Part shown: positions 37,628 to 47,057 of the stretch, one piece after another
How the letters are laid out: each line of letters begins with the position of its first letter
Numbering within the stretch: the stretch's first letter is position 1
Source: an uncultured Aquimarina sp.
GTDB taxonomy: Bacteria; Bacteroidota; Bacteroidia; Flavobacteriales; Flavobacteriaceae
Reading direction: 5' to 3'
Length of the DNA: 64,000 bases
NCBI GenBank assembly: GCA_947495425.1
Contig: CANLYR010000009.1
Coordinates: forward strand, 1 to 64,000
Translations under genes and position numbers: made by a program
Notes under the pieces: model-generated
What the model was told of the DNA's origin: nothing
The model's input: the letters and a program-made list of their open reading frames with translations, nothing else
Databases searched by the model: none

Positions 37628-37660
37628 TTGACATATATAATCTTTAATTTCTTATATTTG
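37628..37660 (+). promoter_or_regulatory. Promoter of the toxin-antitoxin pair
   Basis: A -33 TTG (37628-37630) and a -7 box TATATTTG (37653-37660) are separated by 22 bases. The antitoxin ATG starts only 4 bases after the -7 box, so the mRNA may be leaderless or nearly so. Confidence 0.5.
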
Positions 37661-37664
37661 ATTT

Positions 37665-37946
37665 ATGAATATTCATCAAATAAAATTACAACTTATACAG
37701 TCTGTCTTAGATTGTAATGATATTGAGATTCTTAATAAAATAGAGCATATTCTGAAAGATACTATGGATGACAACAATCAGGTTATGGAGCCAAATGAAG
37801 TATATGAAACTAAAGAGATTGATATAGTTCCTGAGTTGCATTATAGGAAGTTAGATGAAGATCATAGAAAACATCTTGCAGGAGAAACAGAAAGTTATAC
37901 TTGGGAAGAAGTAGAACAAAGACTTAGCAAGAAATATGACTTATAA
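37665..37946 (+). CDS. Antitoxin of a ParE-type module
   Basis: A 93-residue acidic protein. Its N-terminal helix-rich part (MNIHQIKLQLIQSVLDCNDIE) and C-terminal HLAGETESYTWEEVEQRLSKK resemble antitoxins of Bacteroidota RelE/ParE systems, whose tail wraps the toxin. It overlaps the toxin gene by 11 bases. A later start (MDDNNQ) is possible if the leaderless start is not used. It should bind the toxin and repress the operon. Confidence 0.8.
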   Translation: MNIHQIKLQLIQSVLDCNDIEILNKIEHILKDTMDDNNQVMEPNEVYETKEIDIVPELHYRKLDEDHRKHLAGETESYTWEEVEQRLSKKYDL

Positions 37947-38226
37947 ACTCATCATTAAACCTGATGCAGAACGAGAAATAAAAGATGCGTTAGCTTGGTA
38001 TGAGTCGAAACACAAAGGTTTAGGTTTTAGATTTTTGAATATCATTAAAGCTGAAATCGCATACCTACAAAAATATCCTGAACATTTTCAAATACAGAGG
38101 TATCCTTTTCGTCAAATATCAATAGCCAAATTTCCTTATGTAATTCTTTTTACGATTCAAAATGATACTGTAGTTATCTATTCTCTATTCAATACACATC
38201 AAAACCTTGCCAAGAAATCAAAATAA
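37936..38226 (+). CDS. RelE/ParE-family toxin
   Basis: A 96-residue basic protein with the family pattern YKLIIKPDAEREIKDALAWYE at the start, GLGFRFLNIIKAEIAYLQKYPE in the middle and YVILFTIQNDTVVIYSLFNTHQ at the end. ParE toxins act on gyrase while RelE types cut mRNA; sequence does not decide here, though ParE is more likely from the WYE/LGFRF pattern. Its stop codon TAA is followed at once by the hemJ ATG, so it is probably co-transcribed with hemJ. Confidence 0.88.
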   Translation: MTYKLIIKPDAEREIKDALAWYESKHKGLGFRFLNIIKAEIAYLQKYPEHFQIQRYPFRQISIAKFPYVILFTIQNDTVVIYSLFNTHQNLAKKSK

Positions 38227-38778
38227 ATGCTAGAATACTACAACTACATAAAATCCCTACACCTCATCTTTGTGATTACCTGGTTTGCAGGGCTGTTTTA
38301 TATCCCTAGATTATTTGTATATCAGATTGAAGCCACTCAAAAACCTTCACCTGATAAAGAAATATTAGGGGATCAACTCAAAATAATGGCCAAACGTTTA
38401 TGGTTTATTATCACATGGCCCTCGGCTATTCTGGCAACGTTATTTGCAATATGGTTATTAATTTTAATGCCTGCCTGGCTACAACAACCCTGGATGCATG
38501 TTAAGCTTGGTTTTGTGATCTTACTTTTTGCTTATCATATAAAATGCCATCTTATCTATAAACAACTTCAGGCGGATATTATAAAATGGTCGTCTAATCA
38601 AATGCGTATGTGGAATGAGGGGTCTACGATAATTTTATTTTCGGTTATTTTTCTGGTTATTGTTCGTGATGCAGTAAATTGGATCTATGGAGTTATTGGG
38701 ATCATATCATTATCGGTTTTACTAATGCTTGGAATTAAACTATATAAAAGAATACGTGATAAAAAGCCAGACGCCTAA
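38227..38778 (+). CDS. hemJ: Protoporphyrinogen IX oxidase, HemJ type
   Basis: A 183-residue integral membrane protein with four helices. It carries the HemJ pattern SLHLIFVITWFAGLFYIPRLFVY with His12, and the second site WMHVKLGFVILL with His91 and Lys93. HemJ oxidises protoporphyrinogen IX to protoporphyrin IX, the step between HemF and HemH, filling a gap in the heme cluster of this window. It lies 12 kb from hemH, directly after the toxin gene. Confidence 0.88.
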   Translation: MLEYYNYIKSLHLIFVITWFAGLFYIPRLFVYQIEATQKPSPDKEILGDQLKIMAKRLWFIITWPSAILATLFAIWLLILMPAWLQQPWMHVKLGFVILLFAYHIKCHLIYKQLQADIIKWSSNQMRMWNEGSTIILFSVIFLVIVRDAVNWIYGVIGIISLSVLLMLGIKLYKRIRDKKPDA

Positions 38779-38884
38779 TGTAATATAATGAACCCATCTT
38801 ACCTAGTTTTTAGATTGTATTAATTTTTCTTAATTCTGCATTCATAATTACTTCGTATCTTCGTGCAACTTTTATCAAAATGCT

Positions 38885-39745
38885 ATGATCAAATCTATGA
38901 CAGGCTTTGGGAAATCTATTCTTCAGCTCCCTACAAAAAAAATCACTATCGAAGTGAAATCACTTAATAGTAAAAACTTGGATCTAAACGCAAGAACTCC
39001 CTCACAATACCGTGAAAAAGAACTTCATATGCGCAATACCATTGCCAAAACATTAGTAAGAGGTAAGGTAGATTTTGGATTGTATGTAGAAATCACTGCC
39101 GAAGAAACGTCGACCAAAATAAATGAGGCCGTCGTTAACGATTATATGCAACAACTAGAGGCTATTGATGCATCTGGGGATGCAACAGAGCTATTAAAAA
39201 TGGCCGTTCGTATGCCGGATGCCTTAAAAACCATTCGAGAAGAAATTGACGAAGAAGAGTTCAAAGCTATAGAAAAAGGACTTAGAGAAGCATTGGATGC
39301 CATAGAAAGCTATAGGATGGATGAAGGCAAGGCTCTAGAAAAAGATTTTGTTTTACGTATTAGTAATATTGAGCGTTTACTTGAGCAGGTCATCACTATG
39401 GATCCCGAACGTATCGAAGGAGTTAAAGAACGATTACACAAAGCTGTTTCTGATCTTAAAGAAGAAGTAGATCAAAACCGGTTTGAGCAGGAATTGATCT
39501 ATTATCTCGAAAAATTTGATATTACCGAAGAAAAAGTTCGACTAGCTAACCATATAGAATATTTTACTACAGCGTTAAACTCTTCTGATTCAAACGGAAA
39601 AAAATTGGGTTTTATAACGCAAGAAATTGGTCGCGAAATTAATACCATTGGTAGTAAATCAAACTATGCGCCAATGCAACAATTGGTCGTGCAAATGAAA
39701 GACGAACTTGAGAAAATTAAAGAACAATTGTTAAACGTTTTGTAA
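38885..39745 (+). CDS. yicC: YicC-family endoribonuclease-like protein
   Basis: A 286-residue cytoplasmic protein beginning MIKSMTGFGKS, the YicC family signature. It ends with the paired glutamate-rich blocks EKFDITEEKVRLANHIEYF and GKKLGFITQEIGREINTIGSKSN. YicC proteins act as endoribonucleases in E. coli. It is followed without a gap by gmk, a common pairing. A TATCTTCG sequence resembling a -7 box is 25 bases before the start. Confidence 0.94.
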   Translation: MIKSMTGFGKSILQLPTKKITIEVKSLNSKNLDLNARTPSQYREKELHMRNTIAKTLVRGKVDFGLYVEITAEETSTKINEAVVNDYMQQLEAIDASGDATELLKMAVRMPDALKTIREEIDEEEFKAIEKGLREALDAIESYRMDEGKALEKDFVLRISNIERLLEQVITMDPERIEGVKERLHKAVSDLKEEVDQNRFEQELIYYLEKFDITEEKVRLANHIEYFTTALNSSDSNGKKLGFITQEIGREINTIGSKSNYAPMQQLVVQMKDELEKIKEQLLNVL

Positions 39746-40318
39746 ATGAGTCAGGGTAAGCTTATCGTACTTTCGGCACCATCGGGTAGTGGAAAAACTA
39801 CTTTAGTAAAGCATTTATTACACAAAGAAGAACTCAACCTCGGGTTCTCAATCTCTGCAGCATCAAGAGCCCCGCGCGGAGGAGAAATACATGGGAAAGA
39901 CTATTATTTCTTATCCCTAAGAGAATTTAAGGATAAAATTAAAGCTGAAGAATTTCTTGAATGGGAAGAAGTATACCGCGATAATTTTTATGGTACGTTA
40001 AAAACTGAAGTACAACGTCTTTGGGATAGTGGAAAGCACGTGATTTTTGATATTGATGTAGTTGGAGGTCTTGACATCAAAAGAATCTATCCAGATCGCA
40101 CCTTGGCTATTTTTGTAAAACCACCCAGTATAGAAGAGCTCAAGATCCGCCTAAAAAAACGCAAAACCGAATCTGCTGATAAAATCAATATGCGTGTGGC
40201 AAAGGCATCAACAGAAATGGCTACTGCGCCACAATTTGATGCTATTGTAACCAATGATGATCTCGAAAAAGCGCAAGTAGAAGTGTATCAGTTGGTGAAA
40301 AAGTTTCTTTTGGGGTAA
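39746..40318 (+). CDS. gmk: Guanylate kinase
   Basis: A 190-residue enzyme that phosphorylates GMP to GDP. The P-loop APSGSGKTT is near residues 10-18. The GMP-binding block is ISAASRAPRGGEIHGKDYYFL and the lid region VFPPxx-like element is FVKPPSIEELKIRLKKR. It starts one base after the yicC stop. In many relatives nadD follows; here an Abi gene lies between. Confidence 0.96.
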   Translation: MSQGKLIVLSAPSGSGKTTLVKHLLHKEELNLGFSISAASRAPRGGEIHGKDYYFLSLREFKDKIKAEEFLEWEEVYRDNFYGTLKTEVQRLWDSGKHVIFDIDVVGGLDIKRIYPDRTLAIFVKPPSIEELKIRLKKRKTESADKINMRVAKASTEMATAPQFDAIVTNDDLEKAQVEVYQLVKKFLLG

Positions 40319-40372
40319 GTTTTTAAGCTAAAATATTTGTAGCCCTAATCTTCATCGGAATAAAAAAATAAC

Positions 40373-40441
40373 TATATTTGTAGTATCAACACCTGCCTCG
40401 CCTCTCACTGAAGCGCATTTTTGGCGGGTTTTTTGTTTTTT
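40373..40441 (+). promoter_or_regulatory. Promoter-like box and terminator-like hairpin before the Abi gene
   Basis: A perfect -7 box TATATTTG lies at 40373-40380. About 11 bases after it, a hairpin forms between acctgcc (40391-40397) and ggcgggt (40423-40429), one G:U pair included, followed by the T tract ttttttgttttt ending at the Abi ATG (40442). The arrangement is that of an attenuator or of a 45-base RNA with its own terminator. Confidence 0.55.
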
Positions 40442-41371
40442 ATGACTAAAAAAATTGATTACACAAAACTTCCTAAATCCTTTAAAAAACAAGTAGAATT
40501 ACTTGAACAAAGAGGGTTGAATTTTAAAAATAAGGTAAAAGCTGAAAAAATTCTTGAAAACATCAGCTACAACAGATTAAGTGCTTACTGGTATCCTTTT
40601 TTAAAAGAACCAAAAGATGAAGAAATTTTTAAACCTAATTCATATTTTGAAAAAATTTTTAGAATTTATCAATTTGACAGCGAGCTTAGAATTATAATGT
40701 TCTATGCTATTGAACAAATAGAAATTGCTCTAAGGACACAAATCATTTTTCATTTGTCAAATAAATATAATTCAGGTTTTTGGTTTGAAAATAAAGATGC
40801 TTTTAAAAGTTATCCTTTCTTTATTGATCTCTTGAAAAGGCTTTGCGTAAATACTAAAGATTCAAATCAAGAGTTTATAAAAAAATATAATAGAAAATAC
40901 AACCAATATATCCCTCCTTCCTGGAAAAGTTTTGAAACATTATCTTTCAATTCATTATTTTCAATATTTAAAAATCTAAATGATAGAACAGAACAAGTTA
41001 CAATAGCAAAACACTTTGGTTTACATCATGATGTTTTAAAGTCTTGGATTAATACAATAATCTATATCCGTAATATATGCGCTCATCATAGTCGTTTATG
41101 GAATATTGTTTTAACTATAAGTCCTGTTTGGCCAAAAACACCTTATAAAGAATGGGTTAGTACTTGGGAAAATAAAAATCAAGAAACTAATGATAAAGAA
41201 TTAAACTTATATGCTGCAATTTGTATTTCTGCTTATCTTATCGACCAAGTTAATCCATACAATACTTTTAAAAATAAGTTGAATAATTTATTTGAAGAAT
41301 ATCAAGAGATAAAAAAAATTGATCTTGGTTATCCTAATGACTGGCAATCTGAACCACTATGGAACAAGTGA
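40442..41371 (+). CDS. Abi_2/AbiD-AbiF family abortive infection-like protein
   Basis: A protein of about 309 residues. I choose ATG 40442; a TTG at 40421 would put the attenuator hairpin inside the gene. The family pattern is seen: SFKKQVELLEQRGLNF, ILENISYNRLSAYWYPF, IEQIEIALRTQIIFHLS and the HEPN-like motif IYIRNICAHHSRLWN (R-x4-H). This motif is the active site of HEPN ribonucleases. Abi_2 proteins can abort phage infection. Its base use is visibly more A/T rich than gmk or nadD, and it splits the gmk-nadD neighbourhood, so I infer an acquired defence gene. Confidence 0.85.
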   Translation: MTKKIDYTKLPKSFKKQVELLEQRGLNFKNKVKAEKILENISYNRLSAYWYPFLKEPKDEEIFKPNSYFEKIFRIYQFDSELRIIMFYAIEQIEIALRTQIIFHLSNKYNSGFWFENKDAFKSYPFFIDLLKRLCVNTKDSNQEFIKKYNRKYNQYIPPSWKSFETLSFNSLFSIFKNLNDRTEQVTIAKHFGLHHDVLKSWINTIIYIRNICAHHSRLWNIVLTISPVWPKTPYKEWVSTWENKNQETNDKELNLYAAICISAYLIDQVNPYNTFKNKLNNLFEEYQEIKKIDLGYPNDWQSEPLWNK

Positions 41372-41380
41372 TGATATAAT

Positions 41381-41965
41381 ATGAAAAAAATCGGATTGTA
41401 TTTCGGGACATTCAACCCAATTCATATTGGGCATTTGGCGATCGCTAATCACATGGCAGAGTATTCTGATCTCGATGAAATATGGATGATCGTTACTCCT
41501 CATAATCCTCATAAAAAGAAAAGTTCGCTACTCGATAATCATCATCGTTACGAAATGGTCTACCGCGCTACAGCATCATATCCAAAATTAAAACCTAGTG
41601 ATGTCGAATTTAAACTACCACAACCTAACTATACAGTACATACCCTAGCACATCTTCAGGAATTGTTTCCAGAACATTTATTTAATCTTATTATGGGAGA
41701 GGATAACCTTAAAAGTTTTCATAAATGGAAAAATTATGAGGTCATTCTAGAACATCATCACATTTATGTATATCCGAGAATAGCTGAAGGAAGTGTAGAA
41801 ACTCAATTTAATGAGCATCCAAAAATCCATAAAGTTAACGCTCCAATTATGGAAATCTCCTCAACTTTTATTCGTAATGCTATTTCAGAAAACAAGAATA
41901 TAAGACCGATTTTACCTAAAAAAGTATGGGAATATATTGATGAAATGAATTTTTACAGGAAATAA
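41381..41965 (+). CDS. nadD: Nicotinate-nucleotide adenylyltransferase
   Basis: A 194-residue enzyme that forms deamido-NAD from nicotinate mononucleotide and ATP. The nucleotidyltransferase signature GTFNPIHIGHLAIAN and the TPHNPHK-like segment VTPHNPHKKK are clear, with the C-terminal ISSTFIRNAI motif. It starts 9 bases after the Abi stop and is convergent with the membrane protein gene that follows. Confidence 0.95.
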   Translation: MKKIGLYFGTFNPIHIGHLAIANHMAEYSDLDEIWMIVTPHNPHKKKSSLLDNHHRYEMVYRATASYPKLKPSDVEFKLPQPNYTVHTLAHLQELFPEHLFNLIMGEDNLKSFHKWKNYEVILEHHHIYVYPRIAEGSVETQFNEHPKIHKVNAPIMEISSTFIRNAISENKNIRPILPKKVWEYIDEMNFYRK

Positions 41966-41971
41966 GTAACG

Positions 41972-42604
41972 CTAAAAACTCTCATTGCCTATAATCTCTT
42001 TGATTCTTTTGATAAGACGATGCATTCTGTCACTACCCCCTGCAATTATACCTGCCGTAAGAATAATATCAATAGAGATAATAACCTTGATCTGAATTTC
42101 AGAAAGTTCTGATGCAGATTCTGGTAATATAATACCCGACATGAGTCGTATACCCGACAAAGAGAGTATTAATCCTATAACAAATGCGATTGTAATGGTG
42201 CGTTGTTGTCTTAGCTGTCCATGCGTAAGTAGGAAATCTTCAATCTCTTTTTTTTCTTTTAGTATTCTTATCACCTTGTCTGCACTTGTTTCTTCAGGGA
42301 GTGATTGTATATCTATTACTACAGAGTTCTCTGGGTCATTTATACTTTCCAAATAGCGATTAATCTCTTCCAGACGTCTTTTATTTTTAATTTTATTTTT
42401 CTCATTGGGATCATGTACAAATATTTCTATGACTTGTTCTACAACCAACATAATCACAGATAAATACCCCAGTATAGATATGATATTACTAAGTTCTATA
42501 TTAATAAGATGTACAGAAGGTAAATATTCTTTAAAATAATTAAAACTAGCAATAGCTAATACTATCAGAATAATAATTAAAGGGTTTTTATACAAAGCTT
42601 TCAT
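41972..42604 (-). CDS. Membrane protein, unknown
   Basis: A 210-residue protein with four predicted helices (about 9-26, 38-60, 138-162 and 176-195). A charged, helical loop of about 75 residues lies between the second and third helices (EKNKIKNKRRLEEINRYLES), and the end is basic (SDRMHRLIKRIKEI). I recognise no family. It converges with nadD with 6 bases between the stops. Confidence 0.6.
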   Translation of the reverse strand: MKALYKNPLIIILIVLAIASFNYFKEYLPSVHLINIELSNIISILGYLSVIMLVVEQVIEIFVHDPNEKNKIKNKRRLEEINRYLESINDPENSVVIDIQSLPEETSADKVIRILKEKKEIEDFLLTHGQLRQQRTITIAFVIGLILSLSGIRLMSGIILPESASELSEIQIKVIISIDIILTAGIIAGGSDRMHRLIKRIKEIIGNESF

Positions 42605-42889
42605 TATTTTTTTAAGGTTTAAAGAGGTACGTATAAAAATACAAAATTCAAGTTAGCAAGACATTTATTTCTTAGTACAAATTATTCTGTAGAAAAATTG
42701 GAGAACAGCAGCAACTGAATTTTGGATACTGAATGCCTCTATTTGATTTTATGAGCGAAAGCTTAAAAAACCACAGATTTGATAATAACGAGTTAAATCT
42801 AATTCAATTGCTTTTATAAAATCCTTTGTCAAAATAAACCTTTTATATTTTTTAAAGTCCAATAACAAAACCAATTCATCTTAAAACTT

Positions 42890-44536
42890 ATGAAAAAATC
42901 AATTTTTATTTCTTGTTTACTATGGGCAACATTTTCACTTTATGCTCAAGAACATAATGTTCTACTCATTATTGCAGATGATCTAGGAGTAGATTATATG
43001 TCTACTTATAATGAAGGTTCGGATCCAGCACCTACACCCAATATTGATCGATTGGCTTCCGCTGGGGTTCAATTCAAAAACACATGGTCTAATCCGGTAT
43101 GTTCCCCAACCAGAGCCGGAATCCTTACCGGTCAATATGGTTTTAGAAATGGCATACAGTATGTTGTTGGAGGTCGTAATGGTGGCGTTGGAATCTCAAC
43201 TGACAAATTTACGCTTCCGAAGGCTATTAGAGACTCAAATTCAAATCATACCAACTCTTGCATTGGGAAATGGCATTTAAGTGATGAAAACAATGGCAAT
43301 GAAGACAATCCGAATATAATGGGCTTTGATTATTACTCTGGCCTCTTATTGGGTGCTTTTGACTATTTCAATTGGAGTAAAACTACCAACGGAAATACTA
43401 TAGAAGTCTCAAATTATTCTACAACAGAGAATGTCGATGATGCCATTGGTTGGATTAATCAGCAAACGGGGCCTTGGTTTCAATGGTTAGCCTTCATGAA
43501 TCCCCATACGCCTTTTCACTTGCCACCAAATGATCTACATAGTTTTGATAATTTGAGTGGTTCTCGAAGAGATATTAGAAGAAATCCGATTCCTTACTTC
43601 AAAGCTTCAATAGAAGCTATGGATACAGAGGTAGGTCGGCTAATTCAATATTTAAAAAGTACCGGGCAATATGAAAATACCAATATTATTTTTGTGGGTG
43701 ATAATGGAACAACTGGTCAAGTGGTTCAGGCACCATTTGATAGTACTCGTGCTAAAGGAACCTTATATGAAGGAGGTGTTAATGTACCAATGATCATTAC
43801 GGGTCCTGCGGTAATTAATGGCGGAAGAAACAGTAATGCATTGGTTAATATTAACGACCTATTTTCAACCTCATTAGAATTGATGAATATCGATCTGTCA
43901 CAAACGGCTCCCAGTCAAACTAATATTGATGCAAAAAGTTTACTCCCGATTCTTAAAAGTGAGCAAGCTTCGGTAAGGGATTGGGTTTTTACAGAAATTG
44001 CTGGTGCTAACGATGATGTAGACGGTACAGCTATACGAAATTCTTCGTATAAGCTTATTACATTTGATAGTGGTATTGAAGAATTTTATAATCTAAATAC
44101 TGATCCTTTTGAAAATAACAATCTCTTACGTCAAAATATTTCTGGTAACGATTTATCAAATTACAACGAATTAAAAAGCCAATTGGCATCACTAATCAAT
44201 TCGGAAACACAAAATAACCTTAACAGTACGAGACAATTTGGATTAGATGAACAACCAGATATTGCTTCTGAGTCAATTTCAATATATCCTAACCCAGTTG
44301 ATGACCAATTAAATATTTCAATATCCCCTGATAATTTAGCGCCTTTGTTTGAAGAAAAATCAAAAATGACTTTTAAAATTTTTGATATTTCTGGTCATAC
44401 GTTAAAAGAGGGCATTTTTAGTTCTAATGTCTTCTCTATCAATACTGAGAAAATATTGAAACGATCAAAGCTATATTTTATTGAAATTAATACCGCCTCA
44501 GGCAGAAGGTTTGTAAAGCGGTTTTACAAAAAATAA
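42890..44536 (+). CDS. Secreted sulfatase with T9SS sorting domain
   Basis: A 548-residue extracellular sulfatase. The signal peptide ends near SLYAQ. The metal ligands are in LLIIADDLG (Asp30-Asp31) and VGDNGTTG. The formylglycine site is C71SPTR in CSPTRAGILTG, matching CxPxR, so an FGE-type maturation enzyme is needed. The last 85 residues are a type A T9SS sorting domain (SISIYPNPVDDQLNISI ... RRFVKRFYKK). It likely removes sulfate from marine polysaccharides. No polysaccharide utilisation genes stand next to it. Confidence 0.92.
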   Translation: MKKSIFISCLLWATFSLYAQEHNVLLIIADDLGVDYMSTYNEGSDPAPTPNIDRLASAGVQFKNTWSNPVCSPTRAGILTGQYGFRNGIQYVVGGRNGGVGISTDKFTLPKAIRDSNSNHTNSCIGKWHLSDENNGNEDNPNIMGFDYYSGLLLGAFDYFNWSKTTNGNTIEVSNYSTTENVDDAIGWINQQTGPWFQWLAFMNPHTPFHLPPNDLHSFDNLSGSRRDIRRNPIPYFKASIEAMDTEVGRLIQYLKSTGQYENTNIIFVGDNGTTGQVVQAPFDSTRAKGTLYEGGVNVPMIITGPAVINGGRNSNALVNINDLFSTSLELMNIDLSQTAPSQTNIDAKSLLPILKSEQASVRDWVFTEIAGANDDVDGTAIRNSSYKLITFDSGIEEFYNLNTDPFENNNLLRQNISGNDLSNYNELKSQLASLINSETQNNLNSTRQFGLDEQPDIASESISIYPNPVDDQLNISISPDNLAPLFEEKSKMTFKIFDISGHTLKEGIFSSNVFSINTEKILKRSKLYFIEINTASGRRFVKRFYKK

Positions 44537-44625
44537 TAGTAGAATTGTTAAAAACAGGCTTCACTCTACAATTAACACCCTAAGAGTTGAAGTCTATTTT
44601 TTTATTTCAAAACTATTATTCTTAT

Positions 44626-45405
44626 TTATTTTCCCGGAAAATCAGCTTTACGCTTTTCCAAAAATGCTGTAGTTCCTTCCTTAAAGTCTTCGGTGCCAAA
44701 ACAATTTCCAAATTGTTCTATTTCAACATTGAATCCATTAGTGCCATCTTCGTATGCAGCATTTACAGCTGTAATTGCAGCTGCAATAGCTACCGATGAG
44801 TTTCTCATAATTCTACTGGCAAGTTTTTCTGCCAGAGGTATTAGTTCTTCTAAGGCAGTTACATGATTTACCAATCCGTATTGTAATGCTTGTTGTGCAT
44901 CGATCATGCCGGCAGTCATAATCATTTCCATGGCTCTCCCCTTACCTACCAATTGTGGCAGACGTTGGGTACCACCATACCCTGGGATAACCCCAAGAGA
45001 AACTTCTGGCAATCCCATTTTGGCAGTATCACTGGCAATTCTAAAATGGGCTGCCATGGCCAACTCTAATCCTCCGCCTAGCGCAAATCCATTTACTGCC
45101 GCGATCACTGGCGTAGCAAGGTTGGCTACATAATCAAAAAGCAGTTCTTGCCCTTTTGCAGCAAGCTTACCTCCTTCTGACACCGAAAAATCTGCAAACT
45201 CGCTAATATCCGCTCCAGCTACAAAGGCTTTTTCTCCGCTTCCGGTAATGATAATTACTTTGGTATCTGCATCAAGATCTGCAACCCTAAAAGCAGCATG
45301 TAATTCTTGAATAGTATCTTTATTAAGTGCATTTAACTTAGAAGGGCGATTAATAGTTATGGTAGTAATTCCCTTATTTTGAGATGTGATGATGTTTGTG
45401 TACAT
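44626..45405 (-). CDS. Enoyl-CoA hydratase/isomerase (crotonase) family protein
   Basis: A 259-residue cytoplasmic enzyme. The oxyanion-hole block is [15 protein letters not shown], the catalytic region is [18 protein letters not shown], with glutamates in [19 protein letters not shown]. These match enoyl-CoA hydratases of beta-oxidation or butyrate-type routes. It is followed by a kinase gene in the same direction upstream, 90 bases away. Its precise substrate is not shown. Confidence 0.93.
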   Translation of the reverse strand: MYTNIITSQNKGITTITINRPSKLNALNKDTIQELHAAFRVADLDADTKVIIITGSGEKAFVAGADISEFADFSVSEGGKLAAKGQELLFDYVANLATPVIAAVNGFALGGGLELAMAAHFRIASDTAKMGLPEVSLGVIPGYGGTQRLPQLVGKGRAMEMIMTAGMIDAQQALQYGLVNHVTALEELIPLAEKLASRIMRNSSVAIAAAITAVNAAYEDGTNGFNVEIEQFGNCFGTEDFKEGTTAFLEKRKADFPGK

Positions 45406-45494
45406 GAAAACTTTTTTTTATTCCCATGAGATGGGAATCTTTGTATTTTATTTTAAAATTTGGCCATTTTCCGCTTACGCGAAAAGGTAAAGCA

Positions 45495-46955
45495 TTATTG
45501 TTCTTTCGGAAATCTAACTTTAAAAACAGTTCCTTTTCCTTCTTGAGAGGTAAAGGTAATACTTCCGTTATAGGTTTCCACAATATTTTTTACCATTCCC
45601 AGACCAAGGCCCATTCCGCTAGTTTTGGTCGTAAATTTAGGTTCAAAAACTTTCTTTTTGTTTTCTTCATTCACTCCAACCCCGTTATCCGCTACTGTAA
45701 TAACTACTTCGCCGTTTTCAGAAAACACATCGACTATTATTTTTGGCACTCGATCATCAGGAATAGCTTGTATTCCGTTCTTTACCAAATTGGTAACCAC
45801 TCGAATAAGTTGCGTTCTATCAAACTTGGCAATAATTTGCTCTTTCTCAGAAGGAAAAATTATATAACCTTCATTAAATATATCCAACGCCAAACCTACA
45901 ATCTTGACCACATCTAGTGTTTCACTTTTTTGTGCCGGCATTTGCGCAAAATTCGAAAATGCAGATGCGATAGAACTCATCGTATCTATCTGTTGTATTA
46001 ACGTATCGCTATACTCTTTTACTTTTTGCTCAATAGCAGCATCATTAGGATCAAACTTGCGTTGAAAACTCTGTACCGTTAATCGCATAGGAGTTAATGG
46101 ATTTTTAATCTCATGTGCTACTTGTTTTGCCATTTCTCTCCAGGCTGCTTCGCGCTCGCTCTTTGCTAACATTGCAGCACTTTCTTCGAGTTCATCAATC
46201 ATACTATTGTAGGCATTGACCAGGGTATAAATTTCTCCACTAGCATCACCAATGTCAATTCGTTTGTTTCGTTTATCAAGCCGCGTTTGATCAATAGTAT
46301 CCGAAATAGTTTTTAAGGAACGGGTAATATATTTTGATAAAAGATATGCCAACGCTACTGCGATTAGTAGCATTAGTAAATAGACCTGACCTAAACGTCT
46401 GAGAAATTCTAACAATTCTCGAGTAATCAAATCATCATCCTCTAAATACGGAAGGTTGAGAATTGCCAAAGGTTTGGCTCTACTATCTAGAATATAGGTA
46501 TACGAGGTCAAGAATTTTTTGTCATTGCGCTCAGATTTTACTAAATATCGCCTTTCATACATAGAAGATAGTGTATCAATGATAACCGTAGGGAGCCTTT
46601 TATCAGTAGTATCGGCAACAACATCGCTTTTGGATTTTATTAATAGTTTACCTGCTAAATCATAAATATTTATAGGCAATGAATGCTCTTCAGAAATCTG
46701 GTATATACGTCCTCGCTCTCTAAAAATTAAGGATATATTATCTTCGTTTATAGGATATGTAGTGCTCTTAAGGACATTATCGATAGTTACCTGGATCTGT
46801 TCCTCTTTTCTTTCTAACCGTTCTTGATGATATTCTTCTGCTTCTTCTTTATACTGATAAATAGATACCGCAGCAATTAATATTGAAGCCACTAAAACCA
46901 ATAAGGTCATAGAGATGAAAATCCGTGTACGAAGAGAAAGTTTTAGTAACCTCAT
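45495..46955 (-). CDS. Sensor histidine kinase with HAMP domain (NtrY-like)
   Basis: A 486-residue membrane kinase. It has a first helix at about 12-34, a periplasmic sensor of about 150 residues, a second helix at about 190-210, a HAMP linker (SKYITRSLKTISDTIDQTR), the H box VAHEIKNPLTPMRL, N box NLVKNGIQAI, G1 DNGVGV and G2 GMGLGLGMVKNI. The layout resembles NtrY and related kinases. No response regulator gene is beside it, so its partner is elsewhere. Confidence 0.92.
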   Translation of the reverse strand: MRLLKLSLRTRIFISMTLLVLVASILIAAVSIYQYKEEAEEYHQERLERKEEQIQVTIDNVLKSTTYPINEDNISLIFRERGRIYQISEEHSLPINIYDLAGKLLIKSKSDVVADTTDKRLPTVIIDTLSSMYERRYLVKSERNDKKFLTSYTYILDSRAKPLAILNLPYLEDDDLITRELLEFLRRLGQVYLLMLLIAVALAYLLSKYITRSLKTISDTIDQTRLDKRNKRIDIGDASGEIYTLVNAYNSMIDELEESAAMLAKSEREAAWREMAKQVAHEIKNPLTPMRLTVQSFQRKFDPNDAAIEQKVKEYSDTLIQQIDTMSSIASAFSNFAQMPAQKSETLDVVKIVGLALDIFNEGYIIFPSEKEQIIAKFDRTQLIRVVTNLVKNGIQAIPDDRVPKIIVDVFSENGEVVITVADNGVGVNEENKKKVFEPKFTTKTSGMGLGLGMVKNIVETYNGSITFTSQEGKGTVFKVRFPKEQ

Positions 46956-47057
46956 AGTATGTTTTGAGGCATAAATATAATAAATATCACACCAAAATAG
47001 TTGTAAAAAGGAATCTTCAAAAGTCTTGAATTCCTTAAATTTACTTAGTTTTATTTT

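Noticed and set aside
40421..40441. TTG start of the Abi gene
   Set aside because: It would place the T tract of the hairpin in the coding region; the ATG at 40442 matches the family start.
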